A stretch of DNA of 64,000 bases from Chitinophagales bacterium. GTDB lineage: Bacteria; Bacteroidota; Bacteroidia; Chitinophagales; Chitinophagaceae. The DNA is taken from contig JAATGQ010000109.1 in the NCBI GenBank assembly GCA_015654595.1, positions 1 to 64,000 of the forward strand, written 5' to 3'. The notes below the pieces were generated by a model, which saw nothing but the letters and a program-made list of their open reading frames with translations, was not told the origin of the DNA and did no database searches. Shown piece by piece: positions 25,584-33,766 of this stretch; the first letter of the stretch is position 1; each line of letters begins with the position of its first letter. Made by a program: the position numbers and the translations under genes.

Positions 25584-26413
25584 TGGTTATGTCTATGTCG
25601 CCTTCTGCCTCCCAGACGCCGCCCCGTCAGGATCAGCCGTCGGCTCAAATACCGCCGGCGCCGTATCCACAGCATGCGCCGCCCCGACAACCGCCCATCC
25701 AGCGCGCCATGATCCTGGCTGCGGGTCTCGGAACACGTTTTAAACCCTGGACAGACCAGCATCCCAAAGCGCTGGCACAAGTAGGCGGCAAACCCCTTTT
25801 ACAGCGAAATATCGAATATCTTCAGCAATACGGCATCCGCCAGGTCGTGGTCAACGTCCATCACTTTGCCGATCAGATCATCGAAGCGCTGGCCGACAAT
25901 AAAGGCTGGGGCAGCGAGTATATCATCAGCGATGAGACTGACGAGGTGCTCGAGACTGGCGGCGGTCTGAAAAAGGCCCATTCTTTTCTTGAAGCCGCTC
26001 CATTTGTGCTGATGAACGTAGATATCCTGACGGACATGGACCTGTCGGCGATGATACAGGATCATTTTCGCTATCAACCGTTGGCTACGCTGGCCGTGAC
26101 CGGGCGAAGCACATCGCGGTACTTTTTATTTGATGAAAAGGACCTGTTGTGTGGATGGCAGAATGTGCAGACAGGCCAGGTAAGGACGGCCCGTCCGGCA
26201 GATGCGCCCCGACAAAAAGCATTTAGCGGGATACACGTGATCGACCCCGGGATCTTCCCTTTGATTCGTAGAACGGGCAAATTCTCTATGGTAGATCTCT
26301 ATCTTGATCTGGCAGCGGATCATACGATCCGCGGGTTTGATCATAGCATGTCGAAGCTCATCGATGTAGGGAAACCAGAAGCTGTGGCGAAAGCCGAAGC
26401 CTTGTTCCCCTAA
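25583..26413 (+). CDS. Sugar-phosphate nucleotidyltransferase with proline-rich N-terminus
   Basis: A 276-residue enzyme of the NTP-transferase family. The GT-A signature AMILAAGLGTRFKPWT begins at about residue 42, then HPKALAQVGGKPLL, the metal site LMNVDIL (about 142-148), and a C-terminal KLIDVGKPEAV. It resembles MurNAc-1-P uridylyltransferase (MurU) and related enzymes of about 230 residues. The extra ~40 N-terminal residues are Pro/Gln-rich (SASQTPPRQDQPSAQIPP) and unlike any catalytic domain. Translation could begin at the internal ATG at 25709, but the TAATG overlap with nadB favours the long form. A strong bidirectional terminator follows. Confidence 0.8.
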   Translation: MVMSMSPSASQTPPRQDQPSAQIPPAPYPQHAPPRQPPIQRAMILAAGLGTRFKPWTDQHPKALAQVGGKPLLQRNIEYLQQYGIRQVVVNVHHFADQIIEALADNKGWGSEYIISDETDEVLETGGGLKKAHSFLEAAPFVLMNVDILTDMDLSAMIQDHFRYQPLATLAVTGRSTSRYFLFDEKDLLCGWQNVQTGQVRTARPADAPRQKAFSGIHVIDPGIFPLIRRTGKFSMVDLYLDLAADHTIRGFDHSMSKLIDVGKPEAVAKAEALFP

Positions 26414-26448
26414 ACAAATTGAGCGCCCTTTGGGCGCTCAATTTGTTT
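26412..26448. terminator. Bidirectional intrinsic terminator
   Basis: A perfect 17-bp stem (AAACAAATTGAGCGCCC and its complement) around a TTT loop, flanked by A-rich and T-rich arms. It separates the convergent nucleotidyltransferase (+) and secreted-protein (-) genes and can act on both strands. Confidence 0.9.
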
Positions 26449-26461
26449 TAAGAAGGCCGGA

Positions 26462-27004
26462 TTACCATCTTCCTCTATGGCCGTAGCCACCGTAGCCGCC
26501 GCCGTGAGCAAATCCCCCACGGGCATATCCCCGGTCGTGTTCAAAACGGGCATGGTCAAACCGACCGCCATTGAAATATCCTCTGTGGTCCCTTTCAAAA
26601 TAGGGACGATAGTGTGCGTAGTAGATACGGTCCCGGTAGTGACCATTCCAAACGGGATAGTCGTAATAAGCGTAACCGGGGTATTCAGTTTCATAGACTG
26701 CTGGTGCAGGAGCGTAACCGTCGTCGTAAACCGGAGCCGGAGCATAGCCGTCATTATAGACAGGGGCAGGAGTTTCATAAACCGGTGCGGGAGCGGCATA
26801 GACAGGAGCAGGAGCGACAGGAACACCACCGCCGACATAAACCCTGGCGCCAGGAACCCTGATCCCGATGTGGCCGCCTACATAGATCTGAGCTTCACTC
26901 TTTTCGGCGATCAGACTAGCTGCGGCAATGGCTGAGAATAGGACTATTTTCTTAATGTCAAATCTTTTATTGTTGCTGGGTTTGGACATCATAGGTTTCA
27001 TAAT
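26462..27004 (-). CDS. Secreted Ala/Pro/Tyr-rich repetitive protein
   Basis: A 180-residue protein starting at the ATG at 27004, with a signal peptide (KIVLFSAIAAASLIAEKSEA, about 14-33). The mature N-terminus is YVGGHIGIRVPGARVYVGGG. About 50 residues then repeat APAPVY and DGYAPAPVY units (four to five copies), and the C-terminus is rich in His, Tyr, Arg and Gly (FAHGGGYGGYGHRGRW). Such proteins occur widely in Chitinophagaceae envelopes, often with no known role. The frame extends upstream to 27223 but that part has no secretion signal and reads like non-coding DNA, so I exclude it. Confidence 0.75.
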   Translation of the reverse strand: MMKPMMSKPSNNKRFDIKKIVLFSAIAAASLIAEKSEAQIYVGGHIGIRVPGARVYVGGGVPVAPAPVYAAPAPVYETPAPVYNDGYAPAPVYDDGYAPAPAVYETEYPGYAYYDYPVWNGHYRDRIYYAHYRPYFERDHRGYFNGGRFDHARFEHDRGYARGGFAHGGGYGGYGHRGRW

Positions 27005-27156
27005 CGTAGATTTTTTAGTTAGCGGATGTGTTATTTTGCATCCTTGTATATAAGAAGGCAAAAGGTTACAAAGATTTAATGGACGGCTGTTAATGAAAAT
27101 ATAAGGTTCAAACCGGCCTGAAAATGCCAATCCCGCAATATGAATTACTTTTATTT

Positions 27157-27164
27157 TATATTTG
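27157..27164 (+). promoter_or_regulatory. Bacteroidota -7 element (TATATTTG)
   Basis: A perfect TAnnTTTG in an A/T-rich stretch 69 bases before the MBOAT start; the expected leader is about 63 nt. Confidence 0.5.
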
Positions 27165-27233
27165 TATAGCTGGTAAAATAAATCATATATCTTAACGTTT
27201 TTAGGAGCGTTTCGCTTATCCAATATTTATTCA

Positions 27234-28697
27234 ATGCTATTCAATTCGTTGAGTTTTGCGGTTTTTCTCCCGGTGGTATTCGTGTTGTATTGGTTTTGCA
27301 CCCGGGGGATCGTGAGAGTCCAGAATATCCTGCTATTGGCAGCTTCCTATTTCTTTTATGCCTGCTGGGATTACCGCTTTCTCTTTCTATTGATCTTTTC
27401 CACTTTCCTGGATTATTTTACGGGTTTGAAGATGGCCGGCGCGTCGACACGCAACGGCAGAAAGTTTTGGTTTTGGCTAAGCGTACTTATCAATGTAGGG
27501 TTTCTGGCTGTTTTTAAGTACTATAATTTCTTTGCCAATTCTTTTGCCGGCTTCCTGTCTTCTTTTGGTTTGAAGCTGGATGTATGGACGATAAAGGTGA
27601 TCCTGCCGGTAGGTATTTCCTTCTATACCTTTCATGGATTGTCTTATGTGATCGATATCTACAGAGAAAGGATCAAGCCGGAAAAGAGCTTCGTGGACTA
27701 TGCCGTGTTTGTAAGTTTCTTTCCGCTGCTGGTCGCAGGGCCAATCGAGCGGGCGACGCATCTCCTCCCACAAATAAAACGCAAAAGAGTTTTTGACTAT
27801 GAGCAGGCGGCCAATGGGCTGATGCAGATCCTTTGGGGGCTTTTCAAGAAGATGGTGCTGGCGGATAACTGTGCTGTTATGGTCAACAATATCTTTGGTC
27901 ATAGCGACCGCTACAACGGCAGTACGCTGATCGCGGGCGCGGTTCTGTTTGCTGTCCAGATCTACTGCGACTTCTCCGGGTATTCGGACATTGCGCTTGG
28001 GACGGCGAGGCTCTTTGGAATGGACCTGCTGAGAAATTTCAATTTCCCCTATTTTTCAAGAGACATCGCCGAGTTCTGGAGAAGGTGGCATATTTCGCTT
28101 TCCAGCTGGTTCCGGGATTACCTGTACATTCCGCTTGGTGGAAGCAGGGGTACTACCTTCATAAAAATAAGGAACGTCCTTATCATCTTCCTGGTCAGTG
28201 GTTTCTGGCATGGCGCCAACTGGACATTTATCATCTGGGGTTTGCTCAATGCATTGTTTATCCTTCCTTCGATCTTGTTCAAGACAAACCGGAACAACAT
28301 GGATATCGTTGCTGCGGGCAAAACCTTTCCAACGCTAAAAGAATTGTTGGCGATGTGCGTCACGTTTGCGCTGACGGTCTTTGCGTGGATCTTTTTCAGG
28401 GCAGAGAGTCTGACAGCCGCGTTTCACTATATCCGCAGGATCTTTTCAAAGAGTACCCTTCGCCCGATGAACGGCGCTGCCTTTCTTGGCGCGGGAGTAT
28501 CGATCTACCAGTTGATCGTTCTCATTGCTTTATTTTTTCTGGCAGAATGGAGCGGCCGCGAGCACACTTTTGCACTTGCGCCCTTGCGGGTCCGCATTCC
28601 CAGAGTTATGCGCTGGGGGATATACCTGCTTATCATCGGAGTGATCTATTATTTTTATAGCGACAGAGAACAACAATTTATTTATTTCCAATTTTAG
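27234..28697 (+). CDS. MBOAT family O-acyltransferase (AlgI-like)
   Basis: A 487-residue polytopic membrane protein that would pass acetyl groups from the cytoplasm to extracytoplasmic glycans. It opens MLFNSLSFAVFLPVVFVLYW, the AlgI/PatA-like N-terminus, and has about 11 membrane segments. The family sites are present: LPVGISFYTFHGLSYVID (about 123-140), RRWHISLSSWFRDYLYIPLGG (given in part: RRWHISLSSWFRDYLYIP, about 283-300), and the catalytic-type His in FLVSGFWHGANWTFIIWG (about 321-338). The SGNH-like gene begins 6 bases after its stop, the usual two-gene arrangement for acetyl transfer followed by loading onto polymer. Confidence 0.93.
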   Translation: MLFNSLSFAVFLPVVFVLYWFCTRGIVRVQNILLLAASYFFYACWDYRFLFLLIFSTFLDYFTGLKMAGASTRNGRKFWFWLSVLINVGFLAVFKYYNFFANSFAGFLSSFGLKLDVWTIKVILPVGISFYTFHGLSYVIDIYRERIKPEKSFVDYAVFVSFFPLLVAGPIERATHLLPQIKRKRVFDYEQAANGLMQILWGLFKKMVLADNCAVMVNNIFGHSDRYNGSTLIAGAVLFAVQIYCDFSGYSDIALGTARLFGMDLLRNFNFPYFSRDIAEFWRRWHISLSSWFRDYLYIPLGGSRGTTFIKIRNVLIIFLVSGFWHGANWTFIIWGLLNALFILPSILFKTNRNNMDIVAAGKTFPTLKELLAMCVTFALTVFAWIFFRAESLTAAFHYIRRIFSKSTLRPMNGAAFLGAGVSIYQLIVLIALFFLAEWSGREHTFALAPLRVRIPRVMRWGIYLLIIGVIYYFYSDREQQFIYFQF

Positions 28698-28703
28698 AGA
28701 AAG

Positions 28704-29672
28704 ATGAGAAGATTTGTAATCAGTTGTTGTTTGTTCTTTTTGCTGATCGTAGCCTGCTTTTGCCTGATCGACTGGACCCAGCGGAAGGCGCCCAAGTCGG
28801 ACTATATGAAAGGGATCGTGCTAAAGCATAATCGGATCGATTCCATCCAAACGCCAAAGATCATCCTGGCGGGCGGTTCAAACCTGGCGTTTGGCATCGA
28901 CAGCAAGTCGATCCAGGACTCCCTTGGAATGCCCGTTGTGAACCTTGCTTTGCATGCAGGGCTTGGACTAGACTTCATGCTGAATGAGTTAAAATATTCC
29001 ATAAAGGAAAATGATATTGTTTTTCTTTCTATCGAATACTTTTTGTCGGGAGAAGGAGACTATGGTATGCACCAGCAGGCAAAGCGCGATTATGCCCCGG
29101 CGGGCGGGTTTTATAGCGCTTCGCCTTTGGAGGTGCTCAAATACTATATCGACCATAACAGAAGAAATCTGAAGACGCTGCTTTCAAAATCTCCTAAAGG
29201 GTCTTTGGGCGGGGAGGAAAACAAAGAAGGCGATTCCATTTATAGCAGTAATGCCTTCAATTCATACGGGGATGTTGTCAGTCATTTGGCCAGACAGCAC
29301 CATGCAAACCTGGGCGGAAAGGAGATCATGACTGATACAAAGTGGCCTGGGGTCGATAAGATCAACGAGTTCTGCGCCTATGCGAAGAGTAAACATGTCC
29401 CCGTCTATTATTTGTTTCCCAATTATCCGATCGATGAATACCAGAATAACAAAACCGCGATCGATCATCTGCAGGCGGATATCAATCGCCGCCTTTCAGC
29501 CCCCGTGCTCAATGAGCCCGCTACTTTTTTGTACCCCGATAGCCTGTTCTTCGATACCGTTTATCATCTGACTGCATCCGGCAGACACCAGCGAACCGAT
29601 AAGCTAATCCAGCTTCTGAAAGGTAACGCGTTGGTACAGCGATCGATACAAGGCAGCCTCGCCCTACACTAG
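28704..29672 (+). CDS. Membrane-anchored SGNH-like acetyltransfer partner
   Basis: A 322-residue protein with one N-terminal membrane span (FVISCCLFFLLIVACFCLI, about 4-22) and an extracytoplasmic SGNH-like domain. AGGSNLAFGID (about 54-64) sits where SGNH enzymes have Gly-Asp-Ser, with Ser as nucleophile and the Asp replaced by Gly. FFDTVYHLTASGR (about 277-289) gives the Asp-x3-His-type dyad. This matches AlgJ/DltD-like partners of MBOAT proteins. The glycan it acetylates is unknown; the exopolysaccharide locus 14 kb downstream is a possible target. Confidence 0.75.
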   Translation: MRRFVISCCLFFLLIVACFCLIDWTQRKAPKSDYMKGIVLKHNRIDSIQTPKIILAGGSNLAFGIDSKSIQDSLGMPVVNLALHAGLGLDFMLNELKYSIKENDIVFLSIEYFLSGEGDYGMHQQAKRDYAPAGGFYSASPLEVLKYYIDHNRRNLKTLLSKSPKGSLGGEENKEGDSIYSSNAFNSYGDVVSHLARQHHANLGGKEIMTDTKWPGVDKINEFCAYAKSKHVPVYYLFPNYPIDEYQNNKTAIDHLQADINRRLSAPVLNEPATFLYPDSLFFDTVYHLTASGRHQRTDKLIQLLKGNALVQRSIQGSLALH

Positions 29673-29781
29673 ACACACCCTCCGGCGCCCCAATCCTTTC
29701 TTCAAGGGGAGGGGAAAAATATTTTTGCAGTACTAATTAATTTAGTAAATTTATGCTAAAAATATAATCAATTCGAATTTT

Positions 29782-30420
29782 ATGAAAGCCGGGTTATCCT
29801 TAAAATCATCTGTTCATCCGCTGTCCGTATCTGGAGTCGAAACCTCCGGGACCTGGAAAAGGGAACGCCATCGGACGGAATACCTGCTGGTCATTTATCC
29901 CAACGGGGACTTGCAGGATAAACTGCTGGAAGAGCAGCAGCAGTTCTCGCAGGCCTATGGGCTGCAATTTCAGAACCGTAACAGACCGCATATCATGGCG
30001 GCGAAGTTTCAGGCGGAAGAGGAAATGGAAGACACGCTGATCCGGTGGGTCCAGCGGATCTGCAACCAATACCATTGTTTTGAGCTGATGTTGAACAATT
30101 ACAGCGGGTTCCCGCCGCATACCATCTATCTGCGGGTGCAGGACCCGCAGTCCTATCTTGGATTGCTCCAGCAGCTGCATACGATCGACGATTATGTACA
30201 GTCTTCCGGCTGTCCGCCGGTCAATCTGGTGACGAGACCCTATATCAGTATTGCGCTGGGTCTGACCGAGCAGATATACAACAGGGCTATGCCGGATTAC
30301 TCGAGGAAAGATTTTCACGAAGGTTTTATGGTGAAGGAGCTGGTGCTGTTGAAGCGGAGTCATGCATTCGACTCCTGTAAGACGGTGAATGTTTTCCGGC
30401 TGATGCCCGACATGCTTTAA
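29782..30420 (+). CDS. 2H phosphoesterase-like protein (2'-5' RNA ligase family), second His lost
   Basis: A 212-residue cytoplasmic protein with two 2H-type lobes. Lobe one has NRPHIMAAKF (about 70-79) in place of HxTx; lobe two has TRPYISIALGL (about 151-161), where Tyr stands at the position of the second catalytic His. The C-terminus VKELVLLKRS is the usual last strand. Normal members cut or join 2'-phosphodiester bonds using both His residues, so activity is doubtful. The next gene is a tandem paralogue with the same domain order and its own different substitution. Confidence 0.7.
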   Translation: MKAGLSLKSSVHPLSVSGVETSGTWKRERHRTEYLLVIYPNGDLQDKLLEEQQQFSQAYGLQFQNRNRPHIMAAKFQAEEEMEDTLIRWVQRICNQYHCFELMLNNYSGFPPHTIYLRVQDPQSYLGLLQQLHTIDDYVQSSGCPPVNLVTRPYISIALGLTEQIYNRAMPDYSRKDFHEGFMVKELVLLKRSHAFDSCKTVNVFRLMPDML

Positions 30421-30474
30421 AACCCCATCATCCAAGGACTGATGTTACCCTCGCTTTTTAAAAATGAATCAGAT

Positions 30475-31112
30475 ATGAAACAAGCCATTGCCCCGGTCAC
30501 TGCTGTCCTCAACGAGAATTACAGGAGGCAGCTGGCGACAAACGAATACCAGATCATCTTAAATCCAAGTGAGACGATCAGGAATAAAATATCACAGGTC
30601 AAGAAAGACTTTTTCGAATTTTACCAGGCTCCGACTGCCGTTGGGGGAAGCCGCATATCAGCCTTGTGCGCTTTACGCAGCTGGCAATGATGGAGGAGAG
30701 GATCGTGTCGCGTCTCCGGATCATTGGAATGGGCTATTCACCTTTTAAGGTGGAGTTAAAGGATTTTGGAAGTCTGCCTTCCCATTCCATTTTTATCCAG
30801 GTCACCAGTAAGCTGCCTATTCGCTCGCTGGTAAAGGAGATCAAGGATGTACAAAGGCTGATGAAACTGGACAAGGACCACAAGCCGCATTTTATCGACG
30901 AACCCAATATCAATATCGCCCGTAAACTGCTGCCCTGGCAGTACGAGAAGGGATGGCAGGAATATAGCAACAGGAGTTTTACGGGCCGCTTCGTAGCTGA
31001 TGCGATGTTATTGCTCAAACGGCGGCAGGGCGATAAAGCCTGGCAGATCGCTGAGCGGTTTGCGTTCCAGAATCTGCCTGTCAGCACCCGGCAGGGAGAG
31101 TTGTTTGGTTGA
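30475..31112 (+). pseudogene. Frameshifted paralogue of the 2H phosphoesterase-like gene
   Basis: The reading frame is split. From ATG 30475 (MKQAIAPVTAVLNENY) it runs to FFEFYQAPTAVGG, then breaks at a run of five G (30643-30647). One extra G would restore GKPHISLVRFTQLAMMEER and continue to the stop at 31112. The combined ~212-residue product aligns along its length with the preceding gene: PHIS lobe one, a SLPSHSIFIQV strand matching GFPPHTIYLRV, and lobe two EPNINIARKL, where Asn replaces the second His. A single-base error in the G run, slippage, or a real mutation are all possible. An ATG in the second frame (30666) could give a truncated protein. Confidence 0.75.
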
Positions 31113-31166
31113 TGGCAGGCGGCGGGCGTCTTGTTCGTCCATTCACCCCATAAAGTTTGAAAGAGC

Positions 31167-32240
31167 ATGAGTGTGCAGGAGAATGAAAATATTCAATATC
31201 TGAAGGGCCGGGGAGCCCAATTCAATCCAAAGAATCGTTTCTTAAAAAACGAGCGGGTTAAGGAACATATAGAAGGCATCGACGAATGGCTGGAACCCGA
31301 CCCCAAGACTCAATTCCTTGAAGAGACGGCAAAGGGTCTGGTCAATAAGGTCGAGAGTCCCGATGTGGGTATGTGGTATAGCATGAACCCTTATCAGGGC
31401 TGCGAACATGGGTGTACCTATTGCTATGCCAGGAATGTCCACGAATATTGGGGCTATAGCGCAGGGCTTGATTTTGAACAGAAGATCATCGTCAAGAAGA
31501 ATGCCCCGCAGCTGCTGCGGAAATTTCTGATGAACTCCAAATGGGAATGCGTACCGCTTTCGCTGAGCGGTAATACAGATTGTTATCAACCGGGGGAAAA
31601 GAAGTTTCGGATTACGCGCCAGCTACTCGAAGTCTGTGCAGAATTCAACCAGCCTGTCGGCATCATCACAAAAAATGCGGGCGTACTTCGCGACAAAGAT
31701 CTGTTGAGCAAAATGGCAAAGAAGAACCTTGTTTCGGTCATCCTCTCGGTCACTTCTCTCGACGAAGAGCTGCGCCGAACGATGGAACCAAGGACGACGA
31801 CGGGCCAGCAGCGGATGAGGACGATCAGGGAACTGACAGAGGCGGGTGTCCAGACAGGCGTTATGCTTGGGCCCATGATACCCGGTCTCAACGATCACGA
31901 AATGTCCAATATCCTGAAGACGGCCGCCGAAAACGGCGCCTCCTTTGCCGGTTATACGTTCGTTCGTCTTAACGGCGCCGTCAAACTGATCTTTCACGAC
32001 TGGCTCTATAAGAACTTCCCCGGACGAGCCGATAAGGTCTGGCACTTTATCGAAGCAGGACATAACGGGAAAGTCAATGACAGCCGCTTTGGAACCCGGA
32101 TGACGGGTGAAGGGAACCTGGCAAAACTGATCGCACAGCAATTTGACCGTTATACAGAAAAATATGGGCTGAATAACGAAAAGATGGGGCTGGATTGTTC
32201 CCTGTTCAGCCGCCCCAGTCAGCAGATCAAGATGTTTTAA
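31167..32240 (+). CDS. PA0069-type radical SAM protein
   Basis: A 357-residue radical S-adenosylmethionine enzyme. The cluster motif CEHGCTYCYAR (Cys-x3-Cys-x2-Cys) is at about residues 78-88, directly after MWYSMNPYQG, the signature of the PA0069/Rv2578c family distantly related to spore photoproduct lyase. Later motifs are LSLSGNTDCYQPGEKKF (about 132-148) and ILSVTSLDEELRRTMEPRT. The C-terminal ~100 residues are typical of the family. Reaction unknown. It begins 54 bases after the frameshifted 2H-like gene. The family's link to nucleic acid repair is inferred from fold only. Confidence 0.88.
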   Translation: MSVQENENIQYLKGRGAQFNPKNRFLKNERVKEHIEGIDEWLEPDPKTQFLEETAKGLVNKVESPDVGMWYSMNPYQGCEHGCTYCYARNVHEYWGYSAGLDFEQKIIVKKNAPQLLRKFLMNSKWECVPLSLSGNTDCYQPGEKKFRITRQLLEVCAEFNQPVGIITKNAGVLRDKDLLSKMAKKNLVSVILSVTSLDEELRRTMEPRTTTGQQRMRTIRELTEAGVQTGVMLGPMIPGLNDHEMSNILKTAAENGASFAGYTFVRLNGAVKLIFHDWLYKNFPGRADKVWHFIEAGHNGKVNDSRFGTRMTGEGNLAKLIAQQFDRYTEKYGLNNEKMGLDCSLFSRPSQQIKMF

Positions 32241-32284
32241 ATTTTGACAATAATTTCAATAGCTTTGGGCGTATGCTCTCGCCC

Positions 32285-33295
32285 ATGAAGATAAAATTCA
32301 GTATCATAGGCTGTGGCCGGATTGCTCAACGTCATGCAGAACATATTCACCGGCAGGGAGAATTGGTTTCCGTTTGTGATATTGACCCGGAAAAGGCAAA
32401 AACGCTTGGAGAAAAATACGGCGTTCCTTTCTACTCTTCCATAGAAACACTGTTGACCCGATCACCGTCGACAGACGTCGTTTCGGTCTGTACTCCCAAT
32501 TATCTGCACGGCGACCATACGCTGAAAGCGCTGCACGCGGGCAAACACGTGATCTGCGAAAAGCCAATGGCTCTTTCGGTCGAAGATTGTCAGCGGATGA
32601 ATGACACGGCCGCCCAAACCGGCAAACGATTGTTTATCGTAAAACAAAACCGGTTCAATCCTCCCGTCATAGCCGTAAAGAAACTGCTCGATGAAAAACG
32701 ACTGGGCGCTCTCCACGGCGTTGCGCTAAATTGTTTTTGGAACCGCGATCCGCAATACTATACCGAAAGCTCGTGGAAAGGTTCCCGTGAGAAGGACGGC
32801 GGCGTTCTCTTTACGCAGTTCAGCCACTTTATAGACCTGCTTTACTGGTTCCTCGGGGATATTGCCGAAATAAAAGGCTATGCCGCCAACCTGCAGCATG
32901 GCGGCTGCATCGAATTCGAAGATACGGGAGTCATCTCGGCCCGCTGGACCTCCGGGGTGCTGGGAACGATACATTATACCGTCAACAGCTTCCGCCAGAA
33001 TATGGAAGGCTCCATCACCCTGTTTGGAGAAAAAGGAACGGTAAAAGTAGGCGGCCAGTACCTCAACGAACTGGACTACCAGAACATCGACAATTACAGG
33101 ATCTCCGACCTCGCTGCCGGCAACCCCGCCAACCACTATGGCGGCTACCAGGGCTCTATGTCCAATCACGATAAGGTGTACGAGAATGTTATTGCTGCAC
33201 TGCGGGGAGGACAAAGCTTTCTGGCCAGCGGATACGAAGGACAAAAGACGGTGGAGATCATCAATACTATCTATTCTTCTATAACAAAACTATGA
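32285..33295 (+). CDS. Gfo/Idh/MocA oxidoreductase (WlbA/WbpB-like)
   Basis: A 336-residue NAD(P)-dependent sugar dehydrogenase. The Rossmann motif GCGRIAQRHAEHI (about 8-20) and CEKPMALSVEDC (about 95-106) hold the dinucleotide site and the catalytic Lys. KQNRFNPP (about 122-129) and DGGVLFTQFSHFIDLLYW resemble UDP-GlcNAc(A) 3-dehydrogenases of the WlbA/WbpB type. The ATG of the acetyltransferase gene overlaps its stop, as in pathways making 3-acetamido sugars. I use the ATG at 32285; upstream in-frame codons are not part of the fold. The substrate is inferred from the neighbour. Confidence 0.88.
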   Translation: MKIKFSIIGCGRIAQRHAEHIHRQGELVSVCDIDPEKAKTLGEKYGVPFYSSIETLLTRSPSTDVVSVCTPNYLHGDHTLKALHAGKHVICEKPMALSVEDCQRMNDTAAQTGKRLFIVKQNRFNPPVIAVKKLLDEKRLGALHGVALNCFWNRDPQYYTESSWKGSREKDGGVLFTQFSHFIDLLYWFLGDIAEIKGYAANLQHGGCIEFEDTGVISARWTSGVLGTIHYTVNSFRQNMEGSITLFGEKGTVKVGGQYLNELDYQNIDNYRISDLAAGNPANHYGGYQGSMSNHDKVYENVIAALRGGQSFLASGYEGQKTVEIINTIYSSITKL

Positions 33296-33756
33296 ACCCT
33301 CGTATCCTGTCCTCCGGTATTGCAGCAGACGTCCAGTTCGGCGATGAGGTCACCGTTGTCCAGCCCGTCAATCTCTATGGCTGCCGGATCGGTCATCACA
33401 GCTTTATCGGCCCCTTCACCGAGATCCAGCGGGACAGCAGTATCGGCGACTACTGCCGGATACAATCGCATACCTTTATCTGCGAGCTGGTAGAGATTGG
33501 CGATCATTGTTTTGTCGGACACGGCGTTATGTTTGTCAACGATCTTTTTTCGGAAGGGCATCCCGCCCACAGCAAAAAAGAGCTTTGGAAGCCGACACGG
33601 GTCGGTCATCATGTTTCCATCGGCTCGAATGCGACCATCTTGCCGGTTGCGATTTGCGATCATTGTGTGATCGGGGCAGGAGCGGTGGTGACAAAGGATA
33701 TCACAGAGCCAGGGGTATATGCGGGCAACCCGGCCCGGCTCATTCGTCCATTATAA
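33292..33756 (+). CDS. Hexapeptide-repeat sugar N-acetyltransferase (WbpD/WlbB-like)
   Basis: A 154-residue left-handed beta-helix acyltransferase. Hexapeptide turns run from about residue 20 to 130 (YGCRIGHHSFIGPFTEI, VGHHVSIGSNATILPV, CVIGAGAVVTKDI), and HGVMFVNDLFSEGH supplies the loop with Asn and His of the WbpD/WlbB type. It overlaps the preceding dehydrogenase by 4 bases. Together they resemble steps that make 3-acetamido-3-deoxy UDP-sugars, though the expected DegT-type aminotransferase (WbpE) is not beside them. Confidence 0.88.
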   Translation: MNPRILSSGIAADVQFGDEVTVVQPVNLYGCRIGHHSFIGPFTEIQRDSSIGDYCRIQSHTFICELVEIGDHCFVGHGVMFVNDLFSEGHPAHSKKELWKPTRVGHHVSIGSNATILPVAICDHCVIGAGAVVTKDITEPGVYAGNPARLIRPL

Positions 33757-33766
33757 TACATCGAAT

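Noticed and set aside
27005-27223. N-terminal extension of the secreted Ala/Pro-rich protein
   Set aside because: The signal peptide begins just after the ATG at 27004; upstream residues look like translated intergenic A/T-rich DNA.
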